Shown here: positions 42,071 through 50,355 of the stretch, piece after piece | Numbering within the stretch: the first letter of the stretch is position 1 | Layout: each line of letters opens with the position of its first letter | Origin: CAYNBT01 sp964396025 | Lineage (GTDB): Bacteria; Patescibacteriota; WWE3; UBA101185; UBA10185 | NCBI GenBank assembly: GCA_964396025.1 | Contig: CAYNBT010000003.1 | Coordinates: 8,516 to 72,515, forward strand | Direction of reading: 5' to 3' | DNA: 64,000 bases | The notes under the pieces: generated by a model | Told to the model about the DNA's origin: nothing | The model's input: the letters and a program-made list of their open reading frames with translations, nothing else | Database searches by the model: none | Position numbers and translations under genes: made by a program

Positions 42071-42440
42071 AAAAAAAAGCTCCCAGTTCCTAAAAACAAC
42101 TATATCACTCGAAAGTGAGCAAAGGTGTAAGCCTTTACTATAATAGTAGTTTTCAGGAAGCGAGAGCTTTGTCCCGTGGTCCCATTCCTGTTCCTGCAAC
42201 TTAATGCAGACACTCATGTCATACTAGATGACACCCATTGTACGGCGGAGAACCGTTCAGGTTTATTCCAAGTGGAATGAGAGCTAAGTTCTTCATTCCT
42301 ACGCCTTTTGGCTGGTTTTTAGCCTGACTGCGCCTTGCTTTGGCAAGAGGGGAGCCGTGTTCAAAAAGAGGCTAGTTGCGGCTTTCACTATCCCGCATCG
42401 CTTCTAAAAGCTTTAACTTCTTTACTATTTCTTCCCTGAG
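42071..42440 (-). promoter_or_regulatory. T-box riboswitch (tRNA-His) in the hisS leader
   Basis: Read on the minus strand, Stem I has an AGTA element and an apical GCGG/CCGC hairpin with GATAGTGAAAG in the loop, then the specifier loop GAA-CAC-GGC with CAC = His (42357-42359). The T-box is TGGGACCACGGG (42184-42173); TGGG pairs with a CCCA 3' end, as expected for tRNA-His with discriminator C. The antiterminator uses CAGGAA/TTCCTG. The competing terminator pairs AGCTC and TTCCT (42168-42155) with AGGAA and GAGCT (42091-42078), followed by T8 (42078-42071). Confidence 0.92.
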
Positions 42441-42547
42441 CGCATTGACGAATTAAATTTTCAACAAATCCATTGTAGAATGCCTGTTGGTGGTTGTCAA
42501 ACAAGCAAACTAACCGCATATGGGGTTGGTATGTTATCATTCATGTC

Positions 42548-43201
42548 ATGGAAATAAGTTATATCTCACACTCTTGTTTTAAAATTAAGTCGAAAGCTTT
42601 GGATTTGGTGATTGACCCCTATGAACCAAAGCAGACTGGCTATAAACTGCCTAAGCTTACAGCAGATGTTGTGCTAACTTCCCATAATCATTTTGATCAT
42701 AATTATGTTGAAGGAGTTTCTGACTTTAAACATAAAATAACTGGACCGGGAGAATACGAGATAAACGACGTTTTCATTCGAGGTTTACCAAGTTTTCACG
42801 ATGACAAGCAGGGTGCTGATCGAGGTAGAAACACGATGTATGTGATTGATGTTGAGGGATTTGCGTTGTTACATCTGGGTGACCTTGGACATGAATTGCA
42901 AAAAGAAACTTTAGAAATGATTCCCGATATAGATGTGTTATTTATTCCTGTTGGGGGCCATTATACTATCGATGCAAAAACCGCAGTTAAGGTTATCTCC
43001 TCTATAGAGCCTGGCATTGTGATTCCTATGCATTACAAAATGGATCAGAATGTTGCCGTAACGGAAGAACTTTCTAATCTACAGAGCTTTTTGGGCCAGA
43101 TGGGCGTAGAAAAGCCTCAAATGGTGGATAAGCTAAAGATTTCTTCTAGAAATGATGTGCCAGGAGAAACCACTGTGATAGTAATTTCACCTCAAATATA
43201 G
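42548..43201 (+). CDS. metal-dependent hydrolase, MBL fold (UlaG/UPF0173-like)
   Basis: A 217-aa metallo-beta-lactamase-fold protein. The metal motif is SHNHFDHNYV (H-x-H-x-D-H), with LLHLGDLGH and VIPMHYK supplying later ligands. Relatives include L-ascorbate-6-phosphate lactonase and many uncharacterised hydrolases, so the substrate is unknown. ATG 42548 is used because TATCAT (42535-42540) ends 7 nt before it; the upstream ORF start would lie in the promoter. dnaB follows after 21 nt. Confidence 0.88.
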   Translation: MEISYISHSCFKIKSKALDLVIDPYEPKQTGYKLPKLTADVVLTSHNHFDHNYVEGVSDFKHKITGPGEYEINDVFIRGLPSFHDDKQGADRGRNTMYVIDVEGFALLHLGDLGHELQKETLEMIPDIDVLFIPVGGHYTIDAKTAVKVISSIEPGIVIPMHYKMDQNVAVTEELSNLQSFLGQMGVEKPQMVDKLKISSRNDVPGETTVIVISPQI

Positions 43202-43222
43202 TAAATTGAGTTCAGGTTCGCT

Positions 43223-44569
43223 ATGAGAGAAAAATCCAAGACACCAGAAAAATCTCGTGTAACCAATGCGCATATACCACCGCATAATTTAGAGGTGGAA
43301 GTTTCTGTGCTTGGTGCTCTTCTTATAGATCACGACGCCATTGTTAAAGTGGTAGAATTTTTGCGACCAGAGCATTTCTATCGTCAGATCCACTCTTTTA
43401 TATTTGAAGCGATACTGACCTTGTACGAAAAGAGGGAACCTGCCGATCTAATTACAGTTCCTGCACAGCTCAAAAAGATGAACAGGTTGGATGAAGTCGG
43501 GGGAGTTACATATCTGACTGAACTAGTCAGTGCAGTTCCAACAGCAAGTAACATAGAAAGCTATGCGCGCATTATAGTAGACGATGCCACCCGTCGTGCA
43601 GTCATTAAGGCCGCTGGGGAAATCGGCACAATGTGCTTTGAAGAACCTGATGTTGCAGAAATGCTCGACAAAGCGGAACAAGCCCTTTTCAAAGTATCTC
43701 AGTCTAGAACGCAACAAGACTTTACACCTATCAAAGACACTCTGGAAATTACTTTTGAGCGCCTAGATGAGCTTAGCAAAAACAAAGGAGCCTTAAGAGG
43801 GGTTCCTACTGGATTCAAGACAGTAGACAAAATGTTGTCAGGATTACAAAAAGAAAGCCTTATTATTTTGGCAGCACGGCCTTCAGTAGGAAAAACCTCA
43901 CTTGCCATAAATATGGCTCAGTACGCTGCCACTACCCACAATATTGGTATCGCAGTTTTTTCATTGGAAATGGGAAAAGAATCCGTTGTAGATAGAATGA
44001 TATCTGCACAAGGGGATATAGATAACTGGAGGATCTCGACCGGAAATCTAGAAGCCGAAGATTTTGAGAAATACAGTATTGCTGCCGGGGAGCTTGCTGA
44101 CGCACCCATATTCATTGACGATACGCCTGGCATCAGCGCATTGGAAATGCGTACAAAGGCCCGCAGACTGATGGCAGACCACGATATAGGTCTGATTGTA
44201 GTCGATTACTTACAGCTTATGCGCGGTCGAAATTTGGAAAGTCGAGTACAAGAAGTATCTGAGCTTTCGCTTTCTCTAAAGAACCTTGCAAGAGAACTAA
44301 AAGTTCCAGTCGTTGCCTTGTCTCAGCTTTCACGCGCTGTAGAACAGCGTGGTGGAGATAAACGACCGCAGCTTTCGGATTTGCGTGATTCTGGTTCCAT
44401 AGAACAGGATGCGGATGTGGTAATGTTTTTATATAGACCCAGCGATGAAGACCGAGAGAATCATAACCTTATCATTGCTAAGCACAGAAATGGCGCCACC
44501 GGTGACATCCCTTTGTTTTTTAAAGCCGATCGAACCAGATTCTTTGAAGCCGATACTTCACGTCAATAG
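43223..44569 (+). CDS. dnaB: replicative DNA helicase DnaB
   Basis: The hexameric replication helicase, 448 aa. The N-terminal helical domain begins PPHNLEVEVSVLGALLID. The RecA-like motor shows Walker A ARPSVGKTS, Walker B IVVDYLQLM, and the late QLSRAVEQRGGDKRPQLSDLRDSG arginine-finger region. The end KHRNGATGDIPLFF is typical. No intein is present. It is followed by tRNA-Leu and efp. Confidence 0.97.
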   Translation: MREKSKTPEKSRVTNAHIPPHNLEVEVSVLGALLIDHDAIVKVVEFLRPEHFYRQIHSFIFEAILTLYEKREPADLITVPAQLKKMNRLDEVGGVTYLTELVSAVPTASNIESYARIIVDDATRRAVIKAAGEIGTMCFEEPDVAEMLDKAEQALFKVSQSRTQQDFTPIKDTLEITFERLDELSKNKGALRGVPTGFKTVDKMLSGLQKESLIILAARPSVGKTSLAINMAQYAATTHNIGIAVFSLEMGKESVVDRMISAQGDIDNWRISTGNLEAEDFEKYSIAAGELADAPIFIDDTPGISALEMRTKARRLMADHDIGLIVVDYLQLMRGRNLESRVQEVSELSLSLKNLARELKVPVVALSQLSRAVEQRGGDKRPQLSDLRDSGSIEQDADVVMFLYRPSDEDRENHNLIIAKHRNGATGDIPLFFKADRTRFFEADTSRQ

Positions 44570-44575
44570 GTGTTT

Positions 44576-44603
44576 TTGAATAAGGCTGTGCTAGTGGTAT
44601 AAT
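44576..44603 (+). promoter_or_regulatory. promoter TTGAAT-16-TATAAT of tRNA-Leu
   Basis: -35 at 44576-44581, -10 at 44598-44603, 10 nt before the first tRNA base. Confidence 0.6.
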
Positions 44604-44613
44604 TTCTGCGTTT

Positions 44614-44700
44614 GCCGTGGTGGCGGAATGGTATACGCGTTGGTCTCAAAAACCAATGGGCCTAAAACCCGTGTGGGTTCGACTCCCACCCACGGCACCA
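44614..44700 (+). tRNA. tRNA-Leu (anticodon CAA)
   Basis: 87 nt with encoded CCA. Acceptor stem GCCGTGG/CCACGGC, discriminator A. Anticodon stem TTGGT/ACCAA with loop CTCAAAA, so the anticodon is CAA, reading UUG. The long variable arm (GGGCCTAAAACCCG) is the class II form of tRNA-Leu. T arm GTGGG-TTCGACT-CCCAC. It lies 10 nt upstream of the efp start. Confidence 0.97.
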
Positions 44701-44710
44701 AATTAATCTT

Positions 44711-45262
44711 ATGTTAGCAACTGAACTAAAAACAGGCACCATATATAAAGAAGACGGTTTTCCTCTAAAAGTGGAAAAATATTCTCATTCTAAAGTTGCG
44801 CGCGCAGGCGCTACAGTAAAGGTTCGTGCGAGAAATCTTATCACTGGGAGTGTTGTAGATAGAAGCTACACAGGGAGCTCAAAACTTGAACAAGCTGATA
44901 CTTTGCGAAAAAACGCTCAATACCTATATAAAGATACTGCTTATGTTTTCATGGATCCTGACACGTATAATCAGTTCTCCATATCCGAAGATCTTCTTGG
45001 TGATGCTAGATATTTCCTTTCCGAAGGCGAACTAGTACAGGTTTTATACTTTGAAAATAATCCTGTTTCAGTAGAACTTCCAAATACCATGGTGTATGAG
45101 GTTACATATACAGAACCTGGCCACAAAGGCAATACTGTTAGCCAAGTTTACAAGGATGCTACACTCAGTAATGGGTTTGTGGCAAAAGTACCAACTTTCA
45201 TCAAAATTGGAGATAAAGTAAAGATAGACACTAGAACAGGTGAGTATGCTTCCAAAGCCTGA
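44711..45262 (+). CDS. efp: elongation factor P with arginine at the tip
   Basis: EF-P rescues ribosomes stalled at proline runs. The three barrel domains are present over 183 aa (KTGTIYKEDGFPLKVEKY; NLITGSVVDRSY; GHKGNTV; VKIDTRTGEYASKA). In the tip loop, S-K-V-A-R-A-G-A, Arg31 lies where E. coli has the beta-lysylated Lys34 and where Pseudomonas has its rhamnosylated Arg32. No modification enzyme (EarP, EpmA, YmfI) is in the window. The gene follows tRNA-Leu directly and overlaps the next gene by about 17 nt. Confidence 0.95.
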   Translation: MLATELKTGTIYKEDGFPLKVEKYSHSKVARAGATVKVRARNLITGSVVDRSYTGSSKLEQADTLRKNAQYLYKDTAYVFMDPDTYNQFSISEDLLGDARYFLSEGELVQVLYFENNPVSVELPNTMVYEVTYTEPGHKGNTVSQVYKDATLSNGFVAKVPTFIKIGDKVKIDTRTGEYASKA

Positions 45263-46268
45263 TTTTATTCTTCCTAAAAGTATAGATATCTTGAATTTTC
45301 AGATTCCTTCATTGAGCATTTTTATCGCGCTTGCTTTTTTACTCATAGTTTTTGTGATCTGGCGAGAAGGTAAAAGAGATGGCTTTGACGAAGAGCGCCT
45401 GTTTGATCTCTTTGTTGCAAGCAATTTTGTTGCGTTTACTTTATCAAGAATAGTTTTTGCTTTTTCTAACAAAGCCACCTTAGCACAGACCATTAAGCAC
45501 ACCGTTCGTTTTTGGGAAAGCGGTATGAATGCCGGTGCCTACGTTATAGGCATATTGTTAGCCGTATACTTCTTTACTAGATTCTTACGTTGGTCTATTT
45601 TTCGTATCCTAGACGTATATGCACTAGCTTTTTCCTTGGGTTTAGCCGTTATGTCTTTGTCAGTTGTTGCGTATAAAAAAGATTTTGCTTATCTGTTTGT
45701 ATTTTCTTACTTTCTCTTATTTTTTTCTCTAGCATCTTATTATCGAAACGTGAAAATCAGATCAGGAAGGGTTTTCTCTATTTTCATGCTGGGCTTGGTG
45801 TTTTTGGGACAAGCCTTAAGAGTTAGTAACAATTTGATCTTTCATTCAATCTTGATTACACTAAGTCTAGTTACACTTTATTTACGTGAAAGGAAAGCTT
45901 TTGTGAAAACATTACTACCAAAGGAAATTCTAACTAAATTAAAAAGCGCATTGTTTAGTAAAGAACAAAGAATAGAGCGCGAGAAGAAGATTTTGTCCGA
46001 AGAAGATCCTTACATGGCCGTTGGTAGAACAGAAGATAATGCAGATCTCCACGACGATGTGTACGAGGATATTGGTCATAAAGAAGCAGAAATAAAAAGA
46101 TCCTCGTTGCAGAAAGCGCAAACTCAAGTAAGGAAGGCTTTAGCAAAGTTTAGCCTTGGTACATATGGGTATTGTGAGCTTTGTGGCAATCCTATTGAAG
46201 CATTACGCCTCGAGGCTTATCCAGAAGCCACATTGTGCTTGAACTGTGCAAAAAAACAAAGCAAGTAG
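45246..46268 (+). CDS. Lgt-like membrane protein fused to a DksA/TraR zinc finger
   Basis: A 340-aa fusion. The N-terminal about 220 residues hold seven or so membrane helices that resemble prolipoprotein diacylglyceryl transferase (GFDEERLFDLFVASN; FWESGMNAGAYVIGILLAV). The key Lgt residues are missing: the H-G-G turn is AGAY and the G-R-x-G-N-F-x-N signature is replaced. A charged linker leads to a C-terminal four-cysteine finger, YGYCELCGNPIEALRL...CLNCAKK, of DksA/TraR type. It may be a non-catalytic membrane regulator. An LspA-like gene follows by 1 nt. Confidence 0.8.
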   Translation: MLPKPDFILPKSIDILNFQIPSLSIFIALAFLLIVFVIWREGKRDGFDEERLFDLFVASNFVAFTLSRIVFAFSNKATLAQTIKHTVRFWESGMNAGAYVIGILLAVYFFTRFLRWSIFRILDVYALAFSLGLAVMSLSVVAYKKDFAYLFVFSYFLLFFSLASYYRNVKIRSGRVFSIFMLGLVFLGQALRVSNNLIFHSILITLSLVTLYLRERKAFVKTLLPKEILTKLKSALFSKEQRIEREKKILSEEDPYMAVGRTEDNADLHDDVYEDIGHKEAEIKRSSLQKAQTQVRKALAKFSLGTYGYCELCGNPIEALRLEAYPEATLCLNCAKKQSK

Positions 46269-46269
46269 A

Positions 46270-46674
46270 ATGAATCGTCTAGTGCACAAAAAACTCTTTT
46301 GGATTTTTTCGTTCCTGGTAGTGTTTTTGTTACTTGCTGTTCGTCAGATATTCATTTACTTCGATCATTATGAATACAATTGTTTTCACCTGGGAATGCC
46401 CTTGTGGTTGAACCTTGTGGTATGTTCCATTCTCATCATCATTTTCTCTTTCATCGCAATAGATTTCGCTCTTTTGAGCTACGTGAACGCGCTTGGCTAT
46501 CTTTTGATAATATCAGGTAGCGTATTCAATTTACTTGAGAAAATCTTGACTGGATGTGTTTTGGATTATTTCAATATTGTTGCTATCACAACATTTCCTA
46601 AATTTAACTTACCCGATGTAGCAATATCAATTGGCGTATTGACACTGAGTATCGGAATTTGTATAAGTAAATAA
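46270..46674 (+). CDS. signal peptidase II-like protein
   Basis: A 134-aa protein with four membrane helices. Two conserved LspA aspartates can be placed: GCVLDYFN (family G-x-V-x-D-F) and FPKFNLPD (family FNxAD). The helix before them reads SGSVFNLLEKI where LspA usually has GN-x-x-DR, so that site has drifted. LspA cleaves lipoprotein signal peptides after Lgt acts. Its position just after the Lgt-like/DksA fusion supports a lipoprotein-related origin. Activity is uncertain. Confidence 0.75.
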   Translation: MNRLVHKKLFWIFSFLVVFLLLAVRQIFIYFDHYEYNCFHLGMPLWLNLVVCSILIIIFSFIAIDFALLSYVNALGYLLIISGSVFNLLEKILTGCVLDYFNIVAITTFPKFNLPDVAISIGVLTLSIGICISK

Positions 46675-46726
46675 CAATACTTAATCTATTCTAATCACTG
46701 CCTGCGTATGATTAGACTGTATCGCT

Positions 46727-47623
46727 TTGTTCCTGCCGAGTATATATTTGTCCATCTGCCATACCATTGTGTCAAAATACAAAACTTTGCTAGTTGTAAG
46801 CTACATTGAATTGTTTGTTTGGTGGGTGATTATTTTCGTGCTAGGGGAGGAGTTGAGCGTTGGTGCCTCATTTTTTAATCTTGGAGAATCTGCATTCGCT
46901 ATAGCATTTGGTGTATATATGCTATGGCGTACTAGCAAAGTCAACTCAACTTATATCTATAAGCTGTTTCTCATATTATATTCCACTGGTTTAAGCCTTT
47001 ATGGTGTAGGTAACCTTATCTGGTTTTATGCGGACATTGTTTTAGGTACAAACATACCATTTCCTTCTCTTGCTGATGTGTTTTATCTTGCTCAGATGCC
47101 TTTATGTATATGGGGACTGTTTTACTTTATGTACATCTTCGATCCCATAGTAAGTTCTAAGTACAGAACTCGTGTAGGCTATAGTGTGGTAATCTTTTGC
47201 TTGGCTTTATTTATAAACGTAGGTTTGTTATCTATCGTAATTTTTGGGATTGAAAACGTAACTATTGAGAAGTACCTGACATTGTTTTTTCCTTTTGAAT
47301 CATTTAGTGTACTCGTACTAGCCTTTGTTCTATATCAGCGGCGATTACTTAGAATCAGAGTCTTAAAAACATCTGCCCTTGTATTCATTCTTGTGGGTCA
47401 TCTCATGTTTTTCTTTGCAGATATGGCGTTTCTATTTGCTAGTTTTATGGCATCTCTGTCAAATGCTAATCTTGCAGATCTACTTTATGTTACTGCACTT
47501 TTCATCACGTTCTATGGTTTATCAGATTTTTTTGAACATACATGGCAACAAGCTGTGAACCATAATGCTAGTGGGATATACTTCCAGGATATTACGTACT
47601 ACAAGCCTATGAGCCTAAACTAA
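46727..47623 (+). CDS. multi-pass membrane protein, possible sensor
   Basis: A 298-aa protein with about eight hydrophobic helices and no soluble domain. The segment NIPFPSLADVFYLAQMPL matches the FPSxAD-x-x-Y pattern found in the membrane part of some bacterial sensor kinases and cyclases. The start is uncertain: TTG 46727 gives the full frame, and GTG 46769 is an alternative. It lies before two receiver-only response regulators. A sensing role is an inference from that placement. Confidence 0.65.
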   Translation: MFLPSIYLSICHTIVSKYKTLLVVSYIELFVWWVIIFVLGEELSVGASFFNLGESAFAIAFGVYMLWRTSKVNSTYIYKLFLILYSTGLSLYGVGNLIWFYADIVLGTNIPFPSLADVFYLAQMPLCIWGLFYFMYIFDPIVSSKYRTRVGYSVVIFCLALFINVGLLSIVIFGIENVTIEKYLTLFFPFESFSVLVLAFVLYQRRLLRIRVLKTSALVFILVGHLMFFFADMAFLFASFMASLSNANLADLLYVTALFITFYGLSDFFEHTWQQAVNHNASGIYFQDITYYKPMSLN

Positions 47624-47721
47624 TCCTTAAACAACCCCCAGCAAAATGTTACTATTAATACATTGTGTAGTCACTTACCGTAACACATTCGTAATTGGAA
47701 AGGTGGTGTAGCTAGAATAGA

Positions 47722-48090
47722 ATGCCTAAGAATATTTTAATAGTAGAAGATGAAGACGATATTAGAAGTGTATATTCTGAAATTCTTAAGGATGCGGGAT
47801 ATTCCGTTTTAGAGGCAGCTGATGGTGTTAATGGCCTAGCAATGGCACAAAAGGAGCTTTGGGATATTTTGCTGCTAGATATAATGCTCCCTGGGGAAGA
47901 TGGTATGCAGTTACTTAAGGAGATAAAAAAGAATCCGGCACTTCAACAAAAACCTGTTATTTTGTTGACTAACCTTGAGAATGACACTATCATTACCCAG
48001 TGCTTTGAGCTTGGTGCTTCGGGATATCTTATTAAATCAGAAATTACTCCGGATAAGATTGTTGCTGAGGTAGCAGGTTACCTAGCATAG
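47722..48090 (+). CDS. receiver-only response regulator 1
   Basis: A CheY-like single receiver domain of 122 aa. The acidic pocket VEDEDD, phospho-acceptor Asp53 (LLLDIMLPG), the switch Thr in LLTNL and the lysine in LIKSE are all present. No output domain and no adjacent histidine kinase are found. It is followed 12 nt later by a close paralogue. Confidence 0.93.
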   Translation: MPKNILIVEDEDDIRSVYSEILKDAGYSVLEAADGVNGLAMAQKELWDILLLDIMLPGEDGMQLLKEIKKNPALQQKPVILLTNLENDTIITQCFELGASGYLIKSEITPDKIVAEVAGYLA

Positions 48091-48102
48091 AAAGGTTTAA
48101 CT

Positions 48103-48480
48103 ATGTCAAACAAAGTGCTTTTAATAGAGGATGAGGCGGATATAAGAGATGTATATGTTGAGGTCTTGCAGGATTCAGGATATACGGTACTTTCTCGCTC
48201 AGATGGTGATGCTGGTTTAGAGTGCGCATTGAATGAAGATTGGGACTTGTTGTTACTTGACATAATGTTACCCAAGCGTGATGGTTTAGAGATATTGACG
48301 CGTTTAAAGTCATTGGAAAAAACAAAAGAAAAGCCGGTTATACTTTTAAGCAATCTGGAGAAGAGTGATATTTTACAGGCCTGCCTTAGCTTAGGCGCCA
48401 AGGGTTTTCTGATCAAATCTAACATCATGCCTGGAGATTTAGTAAAGGAAGTTCAAAAAAATTTGACTACAAATGAATAA
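48103..48480 (+). CDS. receiver-only response regulator 2
   Basis: A paralogue of the preceding gene (125 aa) with the same layout: IEDEAD, Asp53 in LLLDIMLPK, Ser in LLSNL, Lys in LIKSN. The pair arose by tandem duplication. Its 3' end overlaps the rluA-like gene by 8 nt. It acts through protein contacts rather than DNA binding, judging by the lack of an output domain. Confidence 0.93.
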   Translation: MSNKVLLIEDEADIRDVYVEVLQDSGYTVLSRSDGDAGLECALNEDWDLLLLDIMLPKRDGLEILTRLKSLEKTKEKPVILLSNLEKSDILQACLSLGAKGFLIKSNIMPGDLVKEVQKNLTTNE

Positions 48481-49180
48481 CATTTTATTTCAGGATCAAG
48501 ACATCTTGGTTATTGAAAAGCCTACTGGCGTTATCGTAAACAATGCAGCAACCACCGACAATGATCTTACAGTACAAACTCAGGTAAAAGAGTTTATTGA
48601 AGACACTGAAGATCCTGATGACAGTGAGTATACCGATAGGGGAGGGGTGGTACATAGAATTGATAAAGATACGTCAGGTGTTTTATTGATAGCCAAAAAT
48701 GCTGGAGCATTTAAAGATTTACAAAAGCAGTTTAAAGATCGTACGGTAGAAAAAGTTTATTTTGCAATTGTTCATGGAGCTCTAAAAGAGAATAGTATTT
48801 TGGTGAACGCTCCGCTAGGGAGAAATCCAAACAATAGATTCAAATTTGCGATTGTGCATTCAGGTAAGCCTGCCGAGACTCGTTTTGAGCAAATATGTTA
48901 CTACAGCTGGGAGAATAGTACGTTTTCGTTAATCAAGGCTAAGCCAAAAACCGGAAGGACACATCAGATTAGAGTACATTTAACTGCGTTAAATTGTCCA
49001 ATCGTAGGAGATCCTGTGTACCTGAGTAAGAAAAGTTATGAGCAGGATCAGAGGTTCATTTCTCGGATGCTTCTTCACGCTCATCAGATTTCCTTTATAC
49101 ATCCCGTGACAAAGGAGAAGGTTACTATAACAAGCCCTTTGCCTAGTGAGTTTCTTATTTTTGACCCTTACAAAATTTAA
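48473..49180 (+). CDS. RluA family pseudouridine synthase
   Basis: A 235-aa rRNA/tRNA uridine isomerase. The catalytic motif HRIDKDTSGVLL contains the active-site aspartate, and KPKTGRTHQIRVHL and GDPVYL are typical of the family. An S4 domain is missing. The exact target position is not decidable. It overlaps the second response regulator by 8 nt. Confidence 0.94.
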   Translation: MNNILFQDQDILVIEKPTGVIVNNAATTDNDLTVQTQVKEFIEDTEDPDDSEYTDRGGVVHRIDKDTSGVLLIAKNAGAFKDLQKQFKDRTVEKVYFAIVHGALKENSILVNAPLGRNPNNRFKFAIVHSGKPAETRFEQICYYSWENSTFSLIKAKPKTGRTHQIRVHLTALNCPIVGDPVYLSKKSYEQDQRFISRMLLHAHQISFIHPVTKEKVTITSPLPSEFLIFDPYKI

Positions 49181-49207
49181 AATGTTGTTTTTTGCTATAA
49201 TCTAAAC

Positions 49208-50278
49208 GTGCCTGCTAAATCTGCCCAAAAAACTAGAAAGGCTTCCAAAGGTGTAACTAGAAAACGAAGTACCAACTCTCGTAAACTAATCAAAGCCAGA
49301 GTTATAAACGTATTGAGCATCCTTGGTTTGGTATTTTTTTGTACATCTTTTTTTTATGCACTATTTCTGTATCAGAGCATAAGCCGCAGATTTGTTTCCG
49401 CAGAAACTACTTTATCGCGCCTGTCTTCCCCAAGTGATATCAGAACACTTTTACTTGTTTCCGTAGATGATATAGATTCCAGTGATCTGGAGCTAGTAGA
49501 TATTGTTTTTTTTGCTTTTGATACGGTTGATCACTCCATTACTCAAATAAATATTGATGAGGAGATTACAATAGATATGCCGGGCAAATTTATGGAAGAG
49601 AAGCTGAGCAAATCTTTGATATTAGGGTCTTCTCTAAATAACTCTAACAATTTGATTGTAAATATGAAGACTGTATCCAACGTTATTCAAAAATTAATGG
49701 GGTATAACATAGATAATTTTATTCTGACTGGCGCGGATGACTATGATTTAGTTCTAAAGAGCTTAACAATGGCTGATCCTGCAAGTTTCGGTAAGCTCTT
49801 ACTCAAAGGAGATTTGATTACAAACCTATCCTTGAACGATTTTTACACCTTATACCTCAACTCCGCGGAATCTGACGAGCTGAATTATCAGAAATATGCC
49901 GTTTCGAACCAAAACTATTCGGTTTTATTGGTAGATAAGTATATGTACGATATGGCCTTTAATTCAAAAGCATCTCTAGAGAAAAAAACGGTTAGCATAT
50001 TAAATGCTACCGACATCACTGGGGTCGCTGCATTCGGGGGTAGGGTAGTACGCAATATTGGTGGACATGTGGTGGCTGAAAATAACTCAGTGTCAAAAGT
50101 TGAAGAGAGTGTAATCATTGCAGATACATATGATTCCGAAACCTTAAAGCGCATTGCCGGCTACTTTGGGATCACCAAAATCTACCTAAAAACTGATCAG
50201 CATGGGTTTTTTAATAATGAGATAGATCGTTCAGATATAACTTTGATCTTAGGTTTTGACATAGGAAATGTTTTATGA
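49208..50278 (+). CDS. membrane-anchored protein with a LytR C-terminal-like domain
   Basis: A 356-aa protein. A very basic N-terminal tail (RKASKGVTRKRS...) precedes one membrane helix (VLSILGLVFFCTSFFYALFLY), so the rest is outside the cell. The middle resembles a reduced LytR-CpsA-Psr domain, and the end (VSILNATDITGVAAFGGRVV... ; TLILGFDIG) matches the LytR_C fold. Members attach glycopolymers to peptidoglycan, but the key arginines are not clear here. GTG start: TATAAT (49196-49201) ends 6 nt before it, giving a leaderless mRNA. Confidence 0.75.
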   Translation: MPAKSAQKTRKASKGVTRKRSTNSRKLIKARVINVLSILGLVFFCTSFFYALFLYQSISRRFVSAETTLSRLSSPSDIRTLLLVSVDDIDSSDLELVDIVFFAFDTVDHSITQINIDEEITIDMPGKFMEEKLSKSLILGSSLNNSNNLIVNMKTVSNVIQKLMGYNIDNFILTGADDYDLVLKSLTMADPASFGKLLLKGDLITNLSLNDFYTLYLNSAESDELNYQKYAVSNQNYSVLLVDKYMYDMAFNSKASLEKKTVSILNATDITGVAAFGGRVVRNIGGHVVAENNSVSKVEESVIIADTYDSETLKRIAGYFGITKIYLKTDQHGFFNNEIDRSDITLILGFDIGNVL

Positions 50279-50305
50279 AATAATTCTTATGGTCTCTCTC
50301 CTTTC

Positions 50306-50334
50306 ACCCCCCACCCCGAATTAGGGTGGGGGGT
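50306..50334 (+). terminator. GC-rich hairpin before the VirD4-like gene
   Basis: CCCCCCACCC (50307-50316) pairs perfectly with GGGTGGGGGG (50324-50333), followed by TTGTGTATTT. It ends transcription of the LytR_C-like gene or attenuates the next one. Confidence 0.75.
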
Positions 50335-50355
50335 TGTGTATTTAAAAGAAAATTT

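Noticed and set aside
48610..48625. CTGATGA inside the RluA-like gene as a hammerhead core
   Set aside because: It is within conserved coding sequence and has no matching GAAA or flanking stems.
50326..50355. Upstream GTG start for the VirD4-like gene
   Set aside because: It lies inside the GC-rich terminator hairpin; the ATG at 50356 directly precedes the membrane helix.
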